The notes: generated by a model not told the origin, from the letters alone. DNA of 64,000 nt from Oleiagrimonas sp963817755 (GCA_963817755.1 CAWFPB010000001.1:434001-498000), one strand, 5' to 3'; shown: positions 1-7,409, counted from the first letter of the stretch. Numbers and translations are program-made.

Positions 1-748
1 AAGCCGTGGCCGGTGACCTTGCTGCCAGTGGCTGCCGCCGTCATGCGACACGTACAGGCCGCTGCCCGGGCCCTCGGAGGGCGGATACACGTTCCACGGC
101 GGACGCCGGGTCTGCCACAGCGCGGCGTAGAGGGTGTTCGGCGTCGCCGGGCTTGAAGGCCAGGTCGATGGCGCCGGTGTTGTCGTTGGTGAACAGCACC
201 TTTTGCCAGTGCGCGCCGCCGTCGGTGCTGCGGAACACGCCGCGTTGCGCGTTGGGCCCGTAGGGATGACCCAGGGCCGCCACGAACACGCGCTGCGGGT
301 TCTTCGGATCCACCAGCACCTTGCCGATGGCGCGGGTGTCGGTGAGCCCGATGTGAGTCCAGTGCTTGCCGCCGTCGGTACTGCGGTACATGCCGTTACC
401 CTGGGCGATGTCCGAGCGCATGTCGGCCTCGCCGCTGCCCACGTAGATCACCTTCGGGTCCGACGGAGAGACGGCCAGCGCGCCGATCGAGCCCACCGGC
501 TGGCTGTCGAAGATCGGCTTCCAGGTGCGCCCGGCGTCGTCGGTGGCCCACACGCCGCCGTCCACGGCGCCGAACCAGAAATGCCGGCTGTCGCCGGGCA
601 CCCCGGTCACGGTCAGCACGCGGCCGCCGCGGAAGGGGCCGATCAGGCGCCAGTGCAGGCCCTGGTAGAGCGAAGGTTGGACTGCCGCCTGGGCGCTGGC
701 CACCAGCGCGAGCAGCAGGGCGAGGACGAGACCGAAACGGAATTTCAC
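1..748 (-). pseudogene. BNR/VPS10-type repeat protein, frameshifted and cut by the window edge
   Basis: Secreted beta-propeller-type protein of the sortilin/VPS10 or BNR-repeat class; its substrate is unknown. The GTG start at 748 is preceded by GGGAG and opens a signal peptide (KFRFGLVLALLLALVASAQA). Repeated STDGG(K/A)HW and DDAGRTW Asp-box motifs follow. The reading frame that begins at 748 breaks near position 140: after AFKPGDA the family-like continuation NTLYAALWQTRRPPWNVYPP is found in another frame and stays open to position 1. A one-base gain or two-base loss would explain this. If it is real the gene is dead; if it is a sequencing error the gene is intact and runs off the left edge. 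The neighbouring DUF924 gene is also frameshifted. Confidence 0.7.
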
Positions 749-859
749 AGGGCAACTCCCGGAAACCTGGGCGAACGATCCCTCGTTATCGCGCAACCGC
801 GCGCGCATCCTCAAGTGAAGGACGTCATCCTTGCGCGGCGTATGGGTGGTGAGAACGCG

Positions 860-1401
860 TCAGAACGAGGAGTCGGGCTGTTCCAGGAACGCCTTTTCCT
901 CGGGCGTGGAGGTGCGCCCCAGGATGGCATTGCGGTGCGGATAGCGGCCGAAACGGTCGATGATGGCCTTGTGGCGCAGCTCGTACTGGAAGTTGTTGTC
1001 CGGCGCGTGCTCGCGGAACAGCGTCTCGGCCCACGCATGGATGCGCCGCGATTCGCTGTGCATGAAGGGCATCAGCAGGAAGGCTCGCTGCATGGGCGTG
1101 TCCAGCCGATCCAGCACGCCGCCAGCCACCGCTTCCTGCGCCAGCGCCAGCGCCATCGGGTCCTGGGCGAAGGCCCGCGGCGTGCCGCGGAAGACGTTGC
1201 GCGAGAACTGGTCCAGCACGATGATCTCGGCCAGGCGCCCGCGCGGTTCCCGGCGCCAGGCATGCAGTTCCGCGGCGGCGGCCTGCTCCAGCCGCTCCCC
1301 GAAGCGCGCGCGAATCTGCGTGTCGAAGTCCGGATCGCTGGCAAACCACTGTTTCGGAGTTCGGTTTCCTCGAACCAGAAGCGCAACACTTCCTCGTGCA
1401 T
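860..1401 (-). pseudogene. DUF924 family protein, frameshifted
   Basis: DUF924 proteins are small all-helical proteins of unknown biochemical role, common in proteobacteria. The start at 1401 gives MHEEVLRFWFEETE, the usual family N-terminus. The next family block (PKQWFASDPDFDTQIRARFG) lies in another frame, so there is an indel near 1358-1364. Downstream the second frame carries the family hallmarks LDQFSRNVFRG, MPFMHSE and IIDRFGRYPHRNAILGR and ends at 860. All conserved blocks are present and only the frame is broken, so the damage is recent or is a sequencing error. It lies 41 bases upstream of nothing obvious but shares direction with the cupin gene behind it. Confidence 0.75.
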
Positions 1402-1442
1402 GTCGGTATCTCCGGCAGGGAAGGGCGGTGGTGTCCCGCCCA

Positions 1443-1808
1443 TCAGATCCACACGTCGTTGGGCGCGGTGCGCTCGCCGCCGGCATCGCCGGTGTTGGTC
1501 ACCCCGCGCGGCTCGACCAGCAGGATCGAGCAACCGCCCTCGGACACCGGCCGGTGCTCCACGCCCTTGGGCACTACGTACATCTCGCCCGCCTTCAGGT
1601 CCACCGCGCCGTCACGCAGCTCGATCCGCAGTACGCCGTCGAGCACCAGGAACACCTCGTCGGTGTCCGCATGGGCGTGCCAGATGAAGTCCCCTTCCAG
1701 CTTGGCCAGCTTGAACTGGTAGTCGTTCATTTCGGCCACCACGCGCGGCGACCAGGTGTCGGTGATGCGGGCGAGCTTGTCTTGCAGGTTGAGGGGGCTG
1801 TGGGTCAT
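1443..1808 (-). CDS. small cupin-domain protein
   Basis: A 121-residue single-domain cupin (RmlC-like barrel). Cupin motif 1 is visible as the WHAHADTDEVFLVLDG block (H, H, E metal-ligand pattern, about residues 43-58). Motif 2 is visible around EMYVVPKGVEHRP (about 75-87, with the last His ligand). It resembles mannose-6-phosphate isomerase-like stand-alone cupins, and no substrate can be assigned. The ATG at 1808 has GGAG just upstream. It is the last chromosomal gene before the integron: the truncated terminal attC begins about 70 bases upstream of its start, so cassette transcripts reading leftward could run into it. Confidence 0.8.
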   Translation of the reverse strand: MTHSPLNLQDKLARITDTWSPRVVAEMNDYQFKLAKLEGDFIWHAHADTDEVFLVLDGVLRIELRDGAVDLKAGEMYVVPKGVEHRPVSEGGCSILLVEPRGVTNTGDAGGERTAPNDVWI

Positions 1809-1880
1809 GAGGGCTCCGGTTCTGTCAGTAGATGCTCCATCCTCTCAAGAGTTGGAGCCTTCGGGAAACCCGGGGCGGTT

Positions 1881-1907
1881 CATGTCCGCTTGGATGATTG
1901 GTTAGGC
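1881..1907 (-). repeat. truncated terminal attC (half site)
   Basis: Only the gene-proximal half of the site is recognisable: GTCCGCTTGGATGATT followed by the GTTAGGC core at 1901-1907. The other arm and outer core seen in the other attC sites are missing to the left, where chromosomal sequence upstream of the cupin gene begins. The last cassette should therefore be fixed in place or poorly recombinogenic. Confidence 0.75.
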
Positions 1908-2167
1908 TACCTGCAACGTGACGCAAAGAGACCTGCCACTTGGAGTAGCGATCCGGTCGTGATGAACCCCAACCCAACCCACATCGCGATGTTTCGCTTC
2001 CTCTCCCACGCGATAAAGGCGCCTAGCTTGGAAACCGTTCCAATACCTCCGAGCGGCGTAATCGCTCCATGGGTTTCGCCTTTGAATTTTGCAACCACTT
2101 CATAGGCGACAAACCATGCACCAATGAGAACCATAATGATCCCGGCCGCAGAGAGATATACGCTCAT
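1907..2167 (-). CDS. cassette gene 7: small two-helix membrane protein
   Basis: An 86-residue protein of unknown function in the most distal cassette. It has two hydrophobic segments, about residues 4-24 (YLSAAGIIMVLIGAWFVAYE) and 62-80 (MWVGLGFITTGSLLQVAGLF). A polar loop containing KFKGETHGAITPLGGIG joins them. The stop codon touches the GTTAGGC core of the terminal half attC. The next attC (2199-2259) lies 31 bases upstream of its start, so there is no room for a strong promoter of its own, and expression probably depends on readthrough or a weak local signal. Confidence 0.7.
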   Translation of the reverse strand: MSVYLSAAGIIMVLIGAWFVAYEVVAKFKGETHGAITPLGGIGTVSKLGAFIAWERKRNIAMWVGLGFITTGSLLQVAGLFASRCR

Positions 2168-2198
2168 GGTTGTTCCCTTTGTCTTGTATATTCGTGAA

Positions 2199-2259
2199 GC
2201 CTAACGCTTAAACTCAGCGGCGGCCCGTAAGGGACGTCCGCTGAAGTGAATAGTTAGAG
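2199..2259 (-). repeat. attC site between cassettes 6 and 7
   Basis: Intact 61-base site. Outer cores are GCCTAAC at 2199-2205 and GTTAGAG at 2253-2259. Internal arms (AACTCAGCGGCGGCCCG / GGGACGTCCGCTGAAGTG) form an imperfect inverted repeat like the other sites. The RYYYAAC core on the gene side reads CTCTAAC on the minus strand. Confidence 0.85.
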
Positions 2260-2300
2260 GCTCGTACCAGCACGGACTTTGGGCCTTACGGATAGCGCCG

Positions 2301-2777
2301 TCAGTCACCACGGGTGGTAAGAGTTTCATACACCTTTCGCGCCCATGATCTGTCATTGAATATCACTTGGAAACGCTCGCCAAACACACCATAAATCGTT
2401 GCACAGGTGATCACTTTATTATTAAAAGTCGCACACAAAGACTCCCCTAGGTGCTTATGAGTGAACGCTAACATTTTCTTCGCATTGGCGTCATTCAACG
2501 TGATGTTGATTGTCGGTTTTCCACTTCTCCGATCTTTTCCGAGCGCTGCTTTCTTAATATTTTTTGCGCTAACAATGGTTCGCCTGTCTAGATGGTAACT
2601 TTTACCGTCGAACTCAACCTTTGTCGTGTTTGGTGTCAGTTGAGGTTTTGCAAGATGCAGCCCAAAACCGTGGCCAAGCCCGGCCTGGGCTGATGATGCG
2701 TGCTGCGCTGCCCCGGACGCACCTGTCGCAACCAGCGCTGAAGCGACAAGGAAGATTCCTTTGTAACCATGGCGCAT
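2301..2777 (-). CDS. cassette gene 6: secreted hypothetical protein
   Basis: A 158-residue protein whose function is not recognised. The ATG at 2777 is chosen because it opens a clear signal peptide (MRHGYKGIFLVASALVATGA, cleavage probably after the SGA or AQA that follow). Longer starts would lie inside the neighbouring attC. The mature part is basic, with HLDRRTIVSAKNIKKAALGKD and a closing FQVIFNDRSWARKVYETL. Two cysteines near the C-terminus (SLCATF and ITCATI) may form a disulfide. The coding DNA is clearly lower in GC than the flanking chromosome, consistent with capture as a cassette. Confidence 0.7.
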   Translation of the reverse strand: MRHGYKGIFLVASALVATGASGAAQHASSAQAGLGHGFGLHLAKPQLTPNTTKVEFDGKSYHLDRRTIVSAKNIKKAALGKDRRSGKPTINITLNDANAKKMLAFTHKHLGESLCATFNNKVITCATIYGVFGERFQVIFNDRSWARKVYETLTTRGD

Positions 2778-2785
2778 GACATTCC

Positions 2786-2843
2786 CTCTAACGCTTGAGT
2801 TAAGACGCCGACCGCTGGCGTAGCCAGTGGGCGGTCGGCTTGA
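2786..2843 (-). repeat. left part of the attC interrupted by IS copy 1
   Basis: Outer core CTCTAAC at 2786-2792, then GAGTTAAG and the palindromic arms up to GGTCGGCTTGA, where the insertion sequence begins. The remaining end of the site (TTGTTAGGC, core 4339-4345) lies on the other side of the element, next to the DUF4274 cassette gene. Rejoining the two pieces gives a site like the others. The interruption falls in the spacer between the inner L box and the outer R core. Confidence 0.8.
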
Positions 2844-2929
2844 ATGAGTAAAAAGAGACTTCCCCTCCCTTCGGCCTCGAGGGCCATGATGGTGTTGCGA
2901 CACAACCGTCAGCAGAAGAGGAAGTCTCC

Positions 2930-3998
2930 ATGAACACTATAATCCTTGGCGTGGACTTGGCGAAGACCGTTTTTTCGGTGTGCGAGATGGACGCAGCCGG
3001 GCATGTGCTGCGTCGGCTGGATCTCAAGCGCGATGCATTTGCCCGTGGTTGGCCCAGCAGCCGGCTGGGACCGTGGTCGCGATGGAAGCGTGCAGCGGGG
3101 CGCACCATTGGGCCAGGCGTTGTCTGGAGCATGGTCTGCAGCCACGGATCATTGCTGCGCAATTCGTCACGCCGTTCCGCAAAGGTCGCCGGACCAAGAA
3201 CGATCGGGCCGACGCCGAGGCCATCGCCACGGCGGCCCGCCAGGGCAACATGCGTTTTGTGCCGATCAAATCGATCGAAAAGCAGGCACGTTTGTCGTGG
3301 CACCGGGTGCGCGAGGGTTACAAGGTCGAAAGCCTGGCCATCGGCAATCGATTCGCGGCCTGCTGGCCGAGTTCGGTGTCGTTGTGGCAAAGAGTGATCG
3401 GGCGCTGCGCCGTGAGTTGGCCGACCTCGATGCCCATCTCGCGCTGCCGGAACCCTTCAAGGAGCTGCTGCGCGAGTTGGCCAGGCACTGGTCGCAACTG
3501 CGCGAACGTCTCGATGCATGCGACGCTCGCATCGAGCTCCACGCAAGCAAGGATGCGCGCTGCGTGCGGCTGCGTGCCATCACTGGCATCGGTCCGGTCA
3601 CGGCCGATGCCGCGGTGGCCACGCTGGGCGATGCCCGAGAGTTCAAGCAGGGGCGTCAGATGGCCGCCTGGCTGGGCCTGGTGCCCACGCAACATTCCAG
3701 CGGTGGGCATGCCCGACTGGGTACCATCAGCTGCCGGGGCGACGCCTACCTGCGCACCCTGCTGATCCAGGGCGCGCGCAGCAGTCTGCAGCGGGCCAAG
3801 GCGGTGGCCACGGACAAGGCCACGCCCGAGCAGTTGTGGATACGATCGCTCGATGCACGCATGCCCTTCGGCAAGGTGCTCGTGGCCATTGCCAACAAGC
3901 ATGCGCGGCAGATCTGGGCGATGCTGGCACGCGAGGTGGACTACGACCCGCACGCCTGTCTGCAGCACCCCATGCATCAGGAAGACCGGGCGGCTTGA
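2930..3998 (+). pseudogene. IS110/IS1111-family DEDD transposase, broken by two frameshifts (copy 1)
   Basis: The protein would have an N-terminal RuvC-like DEDD domain (LGVDLAKTVF with the first Asp, AMEACSGAHHW with Glu, TKNDRADAEAIA with the later Asps). The C-terminal Transposase_20 part would include the helix-hairpin-helix-like ITGIGPVTADAAVA and the HSSGG / SCRGDAYLRTLLIQGA region with the conserved Ser. These blocks lie in three successive frames. A one-base loss near 3043 (GCCCGTGG against GCGCTGTGG in copy 2) and a second near 3350 shift the frame. From there the frame is open to the stop at 3998. No full-length enzyme can be made without recoding at both sites. Confidence 0.85.
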
Positions 3999-4039
3999 GG
4001 AAAGTATGTGATTCATCGTCAGTGCGAAGCGGTAGACAA

Positions 4040-4196
4040 CGGGTCAGACCGACCCGGCGAGAACCTGACTAACTAGCTGCACGTCCAAACCGTGTTGCGG
4101 CCGATCCCCGCACACAGGACAGTCCGATGAATGAATGAGGTCGCCGGGTGCGGTTTATACCCTGGTCCGCACCGGCCGCATCGGTGCAACAAGACC
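4040..4196 (+). ncRNA. candidate bridge/seek RNA in the right end of IS copy 1
   Basis: Non-coding right end that begins 41 bases after the transposase stop. Visible stems: CGGGTC 4040-4045 with GACCCG 4051-4056; GTGT(T)GCGG 4092-4100 with CCGCACAC 4108-4115; GGTC 4164-4167 with GACC 4193-4196 enclosing GCACCG 4169-4174 with CGGTGC 4182-4187 (7-base loop). In copy 2 the last inner stem is GAGTCG/CGGCTC, so two pairs change compensatorily and one becomes a wobble. The bulged stem likewise keeps pairing. IS1111-group elements are known to encode a guide RNA downstream of the transposase. RNA boundaries are not determinable here. Confidence 0.6.
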
Positions 4197-4339
4197 GTCT
4201 AAGGAAATGCAGTCTGGCATCCGTTGAATCCGCGCAGCACGGGCATGCTTTACGCAACAAGAAGGACCGGCAGTGGCCCGAAAGCCCAGGGCAAAAGCAT
4301 CATGCGCCCGGAGTTGACGGGGAGTCTCCTAAGGAGTTG

Positions 4340-4717
4340 TTAGGCCTGCCGCACACCGCAGCTGACAAGAAATACTTCTGGCAGGCCTTGTTTGCGGTAC
4401 TTGTACGCTTGAACTTTGCTCAAGGGAGCTACGAATGAATCGTGGCCCTGGGGGTAGTGGCCGTCCAAGATGCGGCGGGCCAAAATCTCGCAGAACTCAC
4501 GCCACTTTGCATTGTATGTACGTGTGCTCGCCTGACCGAGGAAGACCATATCAGCGTCGGCAAGCCAGAAAAGTTCTAGTGCTACACGGAGATCGCAGTT
4601 TGCATGGTTTGCGATTGCAGCCGGCAGGACGCAGCCGTCATCCCAGTTGTGCGACTGAGCGAGTTGAAGCAACTCGCTGCTTGTTGCGTCGTGCGGTAGA
4701 GATGTGAGCGATGACAT
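4340..4717 (-). CDS. cassette gene 5: DUF4274-like protein
   Basis: A 125-residue soluble protein. The N-terminal part (about residues 14-52, LLQLAQSHNWDDG, then ANHANCDLRVALELFWLAD) matches my recollection of the DUF4274 pattern: an N(W/Y)DDG motif followed by a CD-plus-helix block. The function is unknown. The C-terminal half (WREFCEILARRILDGHYPQG) is not part of that domain. The stop codon lies inside the GTTAGGC core (4339-4345) of the attC split by IS copy 1. The insertion therefore leaves the gene intact but separates it from its recombination arm and from downstream cassettes. Confidence 0.65.
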   Translation of the reverse strand: MSSLTSLPHDATSSELLQLAQSHNWDDGCVLPAAIANHANCDLRVALELFWLADADMVFLGQASTRTYNAKWREFCEILARRILDGHYPQGHDSFVAPLSKVQAYKYRKQGLPEVFLVSCGVRQA

Positions 4718-4729
4718 CTGAGTATATGG

Positions 4730-4787
4730 GCCTAACGCTGAGTTAAGCGGCCGCTGTCAAGCGGTCCGCTTGGACGATTTGTTATGC
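4730..4787 (-). repeat. attC site between cassettes 4 and 5
   Basis: Intact 58-base site with cores GCCTAAC 4730-4736 and GTTATGC 4781-4787. Arms are GAGTTAAGCGGCCGCT and AGCGGTCCGCTTGGACGA. The 3' end of cassette gene 4 reads into it. Confidence 0.85.
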
Positions 4788-5110
4788 GCCGCGCTGCTGC
4801 GATGTTGCTCGTAGGCCTCGACCGCATCAGTGTCTACGACGACAGCAACATGCTCGTGTGGGTGAACGTTTGAGCCTCGACGCTTGACGCCCGACACCCA
4901 ATATTCTTGTCCGGAAGCCTCATCGAAGTAGTTGCCGGAAATGCCTTGGCCTCTCAATGGCTGGAGGCAAAGTCCTCGGTACTTGACTGACTTGCCAGAT
5001 TTGGAAAACGTGACCCAACCGATACGTGCGCGCGCACCCTCGATCTCACCTTCTTTGTTCTCGATGTACATCAACCGACGTTTGAGCCCACGAGTAAGTT
5101 GGGTTTTCAT
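4757..5110 (-). CDS. cassette gene 4: conserved hypothetical protein ending inside its attC
   Basis: A 117-residue protein from the ATG at 5110; an ATG two codons earlier (5116) would sit inside the attC core and is less likely. The central part (LMYIENKEGEIEGARARIGW, then FSKSGKSVKYRG, ISGNYFDEASGQEYWVSGVK) resembles a family of small conserved hypothetical proteins that I recognise by the G(I/V)SGN-(Y/F)-EYWVSG pattern; no function is known to me. The last residues (about HNKSSKRTA) are encoded by attC arm sequence, with the stop at 4757-4759. The C-terminus is therefore borrowed from the recombination site and would change if the cassette order changed. Confidence 0.7.
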   Translation of the reverse strand: MKTQLTRGLKRRLMYIENKEGEIEGARARIGWVTFSKSGKSVKYRGLCLQPLRGQGISGNYFDEASGQEYWVSGVKRRGSNVHPHEHVAVVVDTDAVEAYEQHRSSAAHNKSSKRTA

Positions 5111-5112
5111 AC

Positions 5113-5173
5113 GCATAACGCTGGAGTTAAGCGGCGCGCGTTTTTGCGCGTCCGCTTGGACGAGTGGTTAGCC
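5113..5173 (-). repeat. attC site between cassettes 3 and 4
   Basis: Intact 61-base site, cores GCATAAC 5113-5119 and GTTAGCC 5167-5173, arms GGAGTTAAGCGGCGCGCG and CGCGTCCGCTTGGACGAG separated by a T-rich loop. Confidence 0.85.
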
Positions 5174-5174
5174 G

Positions 5175-5603
5175 CTACACGTAGAGCACATGTGTGCCGG
5201 CTTGTGCATTAGTAACACGCTCCGCAAAGCCAGAATAAAAGAAAGAAATGTTGTCTGCCTCGTCGCCAGCCAAACGACCTTGTACTTTGCTCCAGGCGAC
5301 CATGGCGACATGCACTTGCGGCTCGCCGACCACCAAGACCGGTTGCTGAAGCTCGTTGTGCCAAAGGTAACGCCCCCCGAACTCGCGCCTCGCCACCTCA
5401 AGGACGTAGCAACCGAACTGTTGCACCAAGGTACGCGATTGATCCCTTGGGATCTCGGAATGATATGGCGCCGCTTCCGCTAGGGCTGCCTCGATGACTT
5501 CAAGGCTCTTGCGCGAGAAATCTAAGGCGCCTGCGGGGTGGCCGTGGAGGGCATCGACTGCGCATGAGGCCGTGCGCGCAACTTCGTCCTGAATGTCTGT
5601 CAC
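5175..5603 (-). CDS. cassette gene 3: hypothetical soluble protein
   Basis: A 142-residue protein with no signal peptide or membrane segment. The middle (SLEVIEAALAEAAPYHSEIP, then QQFGCYVLEVARREFGGRYLW) and the following PVLVVGEPQVHVAMVAWSKVQGRLAG look like a compact alpha/beta fold of the kind described for small DUF families about how full a bacterial surface or enzyme is; I cannot name the family securely. The stop follows the attC core directly at 5175. There are 15 bases between its start and the next attC core, so the cassette has a minimal 5' untranslated region. Confidence 0.6.
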   Translation of the reverse strand: MTDIQDEVARTASCAVDALHGHPAGALDFSRKSLEVIEAALAEAAPYHSEIPRDQSRTLVQQFGCYVLEVARREFGGRYLWHNELQQPVLVVGEPQVHVAMVAWSKVQGRLAGDEADNISFFYSGFAERVTNAQAGTHVLYV

Positions 5604-5617
5604 CGATCGCTCCTGAC

Positions 5618-5675
5618 GGCTAACGCTGGAGTTAAGCGGCGGCTGAACGCCGTCCGCTTGAGCGACTTGTTAGCG
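5618..5675 (-). repeat. attC site between cassettes 2 and 3
   Basis: Intact 58-base site, cores GGCTAAC 5618-5624 and GTTAGCG 5669-5675, arms GGAGTTAAGCGGCGGCTG and GCCGTCCGCTTGAGCGACT. Confidence 0.85.
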
Positions 5676-5689
5676 CGCGCGGGTTGATG

Positions 5690-5977
5690 CTACCCACTAT
5701 GGTTGCAGCTCGAGGACGAGTGATCTGCGCCGATTGCATTAAGCTTACTGCCTGACTGTCGGAAATCTGATGTCCAAGGTTCATGAACCGCGACGGGCTT
5801 TTCAGATCTTTGACTGCGCCGCACCGCTATGGTTACTGCAGCACCAAGAAACGGAATTAGCCAGACAAGCGCTAGCTGAAATACGCGTTGTTCGATCTTG
5901 ACCCCTCCATCACGCCAGATACCGATGGTAGCTAGGACGTCAATGAGTACAACGGTGCAAAAAGCAGTAATGATCAC
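5690..5977 (-). CDS. cassette gene 2: small two-helix membrane protein
   Basis: A 95-residue protein from a GTG at 5977 with AGGA about seven bases upstream. This start is preferred because longer reading would begin inside the insertion sequence and attC. Two hydrophobic segments are visible, about residues 1-21 (VIITAFCTVVLIDVLATIGI) and 36-56 (LALVWLIPFLGAAVTIAV). A positively charged RRSQRSEK stretch follows, and the polar tail (GADHSSSSCNHSG) is rich in Ser and His. The function is unknown. Its upstream (attI-proximal) attC is the one interrupted by IS copy 2, so the element lies between this gene and the cassette promoter. Confidence 0.65.
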   Translation of the reverse strand: MIITAFCTVVLIDVLATIGIWRDGGVKIEQRVFQLALVWLIPFLGAAVTIAVRRSQRSEKPVAVHEPWTSDFRQSGSKLNAIGADHSSSSCNHSG

Positions 5978-5989
5978 TTGAAATCCTAG

Positions 5990-6047
5990 CGCTAACGCTG
6001 GAGTTAAGACGCCGGCCGCTGGCGTAGCCAGTGGGCGGTCGGCTTGA
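5990..6047 (-). repeat. left part of the attC interrupted by IS copy 2
   Basis: Outer core CGCTAAC 5990-5996, then GGAGTTAAG and arms nearly identical to those at 2793-2843, ending in GGTCGGCTTGA where the element starts. The rest of the site (ATTGTTAGGC, core 7561-7567) lies beyond the element beside cassette gene 1. Confidence 0.8.
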
Positions 6048-6133
6048 ATGAGTAAAAAGAGACTTCCCCTCCCTTCGGCCTCGAGGGCCATGATGGTGTT
6101 GCGACACAACCGTCAGCAGAAGAGGAAGTCTCC

Positions 6134-7211
6134 ATGAACACTATAATCCATCGGCGTGGACTTGGCGAAGAGCGTGTTTTCGGTGTGCGAGGTGGATGGC
6201 AGCGGGGCATGTGCTGCGTCGGCAGGATCTCGGCGCGACGCGTTTGCGCTGTGGCTGGCGCAGCTGCCGGCCGGCACGGTGGTGGCGATGGAGGCGTGCA
6301 GCGGGGCGCACTATTGGGCCGGCGTTGCCTGGAGTATGGCCTGCAGCCGCGGATCATGGCGGCGCAGTTCGTCAAGCCGTTCCGCAAGGGTCGCACGACC
6401 AAGAACGACGCGGCCGATGCCGAGGCGATCGCCACGGCGGCCCGCCAGGGCAACATGCGCTTTGTGCCGGTCAAGACGATCGATCAGCAGGTGCGACTGT
6501 CGTGGCACCGGGTGCGCGAGGGTTACAAGGTCGAGTCGCTGGCCATCGGCAACCGCATCCGTGGCCTGCTGGCCGAGTTCGGCGTGATCGTGGCGAAGAG
6601 TGATCGTGGCGCTGCGCCGGGTGCTGGCCGACCTCGATGCGCAGCCGGGTTGCCGGCCGAATTCAAGGAACTGCTGCGCGATCTGGCCGAGCACTGGAAG
6701 CAGGTGCGCGTGCGCCTCGACGCGTGCGATGCACGCATCGAGGCCCACGCGCGTGAGGATGAGCGCTGCGTGCGGCTGCGCGCGATCATCGGCATCGGCC
6801 CGATCACCGCCGATGCGGCGGTGGCCACGGTCGGCAATGCCCGGGAGTTCAAGCAACGGGCGGCAGATGGCCGCCTGGCTGGGCCTGGTGCCGACGCAGC
6901 ATTCCAGCGGTGGGCATGCGCGATTGGGCACGATCAGCTGTCGTGGCGATGCGTACCTGCGCACGTTGCTGATCCAGGGCGCGCGCAGCAGCCTGCAGCG
7001 GGCCAAGGCGGTGGCCACCGAGAAGGCCACGCCCGAGCAGCTGTGGATACGCTCACTCGATGGGCGGATGCCCTTCGGCAAGGTGATCGTGGCCATCGCC
7101 AACAAGCATGCCCGGCAGATCTGGGCGATGCTGGCGCGCGACGTGGACTACGACCCGCACGCCTGCCTGAGCCATCCGATGCACCAGCGAACCGACCGGC
7201 ACGCGGCTTGA
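6134..7211 (+). pseudogene. IS110/IS1111-family DEDD transposase, multiply frameshifted (copy 2)
   Basis: Alignment by eye with copy 1 shows at least seven single-base indels: near 6150, 6200, 6233, 6324, 6606, 6648 and 6861. Between them the family blocks are well kept: DLAKSVFSVCEVDG, FALWLAQLPAGTVVAMEACSG, TKNDAADAEAIATAARQGNM, IIGIGPITADAAVATVG, and the C-terminal HSSGGHARLGTISCRGDAYL to the stop at 7211. The indels differ from those in copy 1, so the two genes were broken independently. Flanking cassette genes are intact, which argues against general base-calling error. Confidence 0.85.
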
Positions 7212-7252
7212 GGAACAGTTTCGATTCAACGTCAGCGCGAAACGGTAGACAA

Positions 7253-7409
7253 CGGGTCAGACCGACCCGGAGAGAACCTGACTAACTAGCTGGACGTCCA
7301 AACCGTGTTTCGGCTGATCCCCGGACACCGGACAGTCCGATGAATGAATGAGGTCTTCGGGTGCGGTTTATACCCTGGTCCGAGTCGGCAACATCGGCTC
7401 AACAAGACC
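7253..7409 (+). ncRNA. candidate bridge/seek RNA in the right end of IS copy 2
   Basis: Counterpart of the 4040-4196 structure. Stems: CGGGTC 7253-7258 with GACCCG 7264-7269; GTGT(T)TCGG 7305-7313 with CCGGACAC 7321-7328; GGTC 7377-7380 with GACC 7406-7409 enclosing GAGTCG 7382-7387 with CGGCTC 7395-7400. Loop sizes match copy 1. Positions of change between copies preserve pairing although the DNA has diverged. The adjacent stretch GTCCGATGAATGAATGAG (7335-7352) resembles the junction of attC arm and IS left end (GGTCGGCTTGAATGAG). This might be a target or donor recognition segment, but that is inference. Confidence 0.6.

Larger units (their letters stand above)
2844..4338 (+). mobile_element. 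IS1111-attC type insertion sequence (IS110 family), copy 1
   Basis: About 1.5 kb element inserted in an attC. Sub-terminal inverted repeats are AAGAGACTTCCC at 2853-2864 and a 10/12 match on the opposite strand at 4319-4330. There are no target duplications, as is usual for the family. A plus-strand transposase gene is followed by a long non-coding right end (about 340 bases), which is the IS1111-group layout. Members of the IS1111-attC group are known to target integron attC sites. The exact ends (2844 and 4338) are estimated by comparing the two copies and the intact attC sites, and could be off by a few bases. Confidence 0.85.

Noticed and set aside
4148..4438. Plus-strand 96-codon ORF across the IS copy 1 right end and attC
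   Set aside because: It covers the structured non-coding right end and has no counterpart frame in copy 2, so a protein is unlikely.
5690..6109. 139-codon version of cassette gene 2 starting inside IS copy 2
   Set aside because: Its first 44 codons come from IS and attC DNA; the GTG at 5977 with AGGA upstream is the natural cassette start.
3024..7105. Minus-strand frames within both IS copies
   Set aside because: They are antisense shadows of the DEDD transposase blocks.
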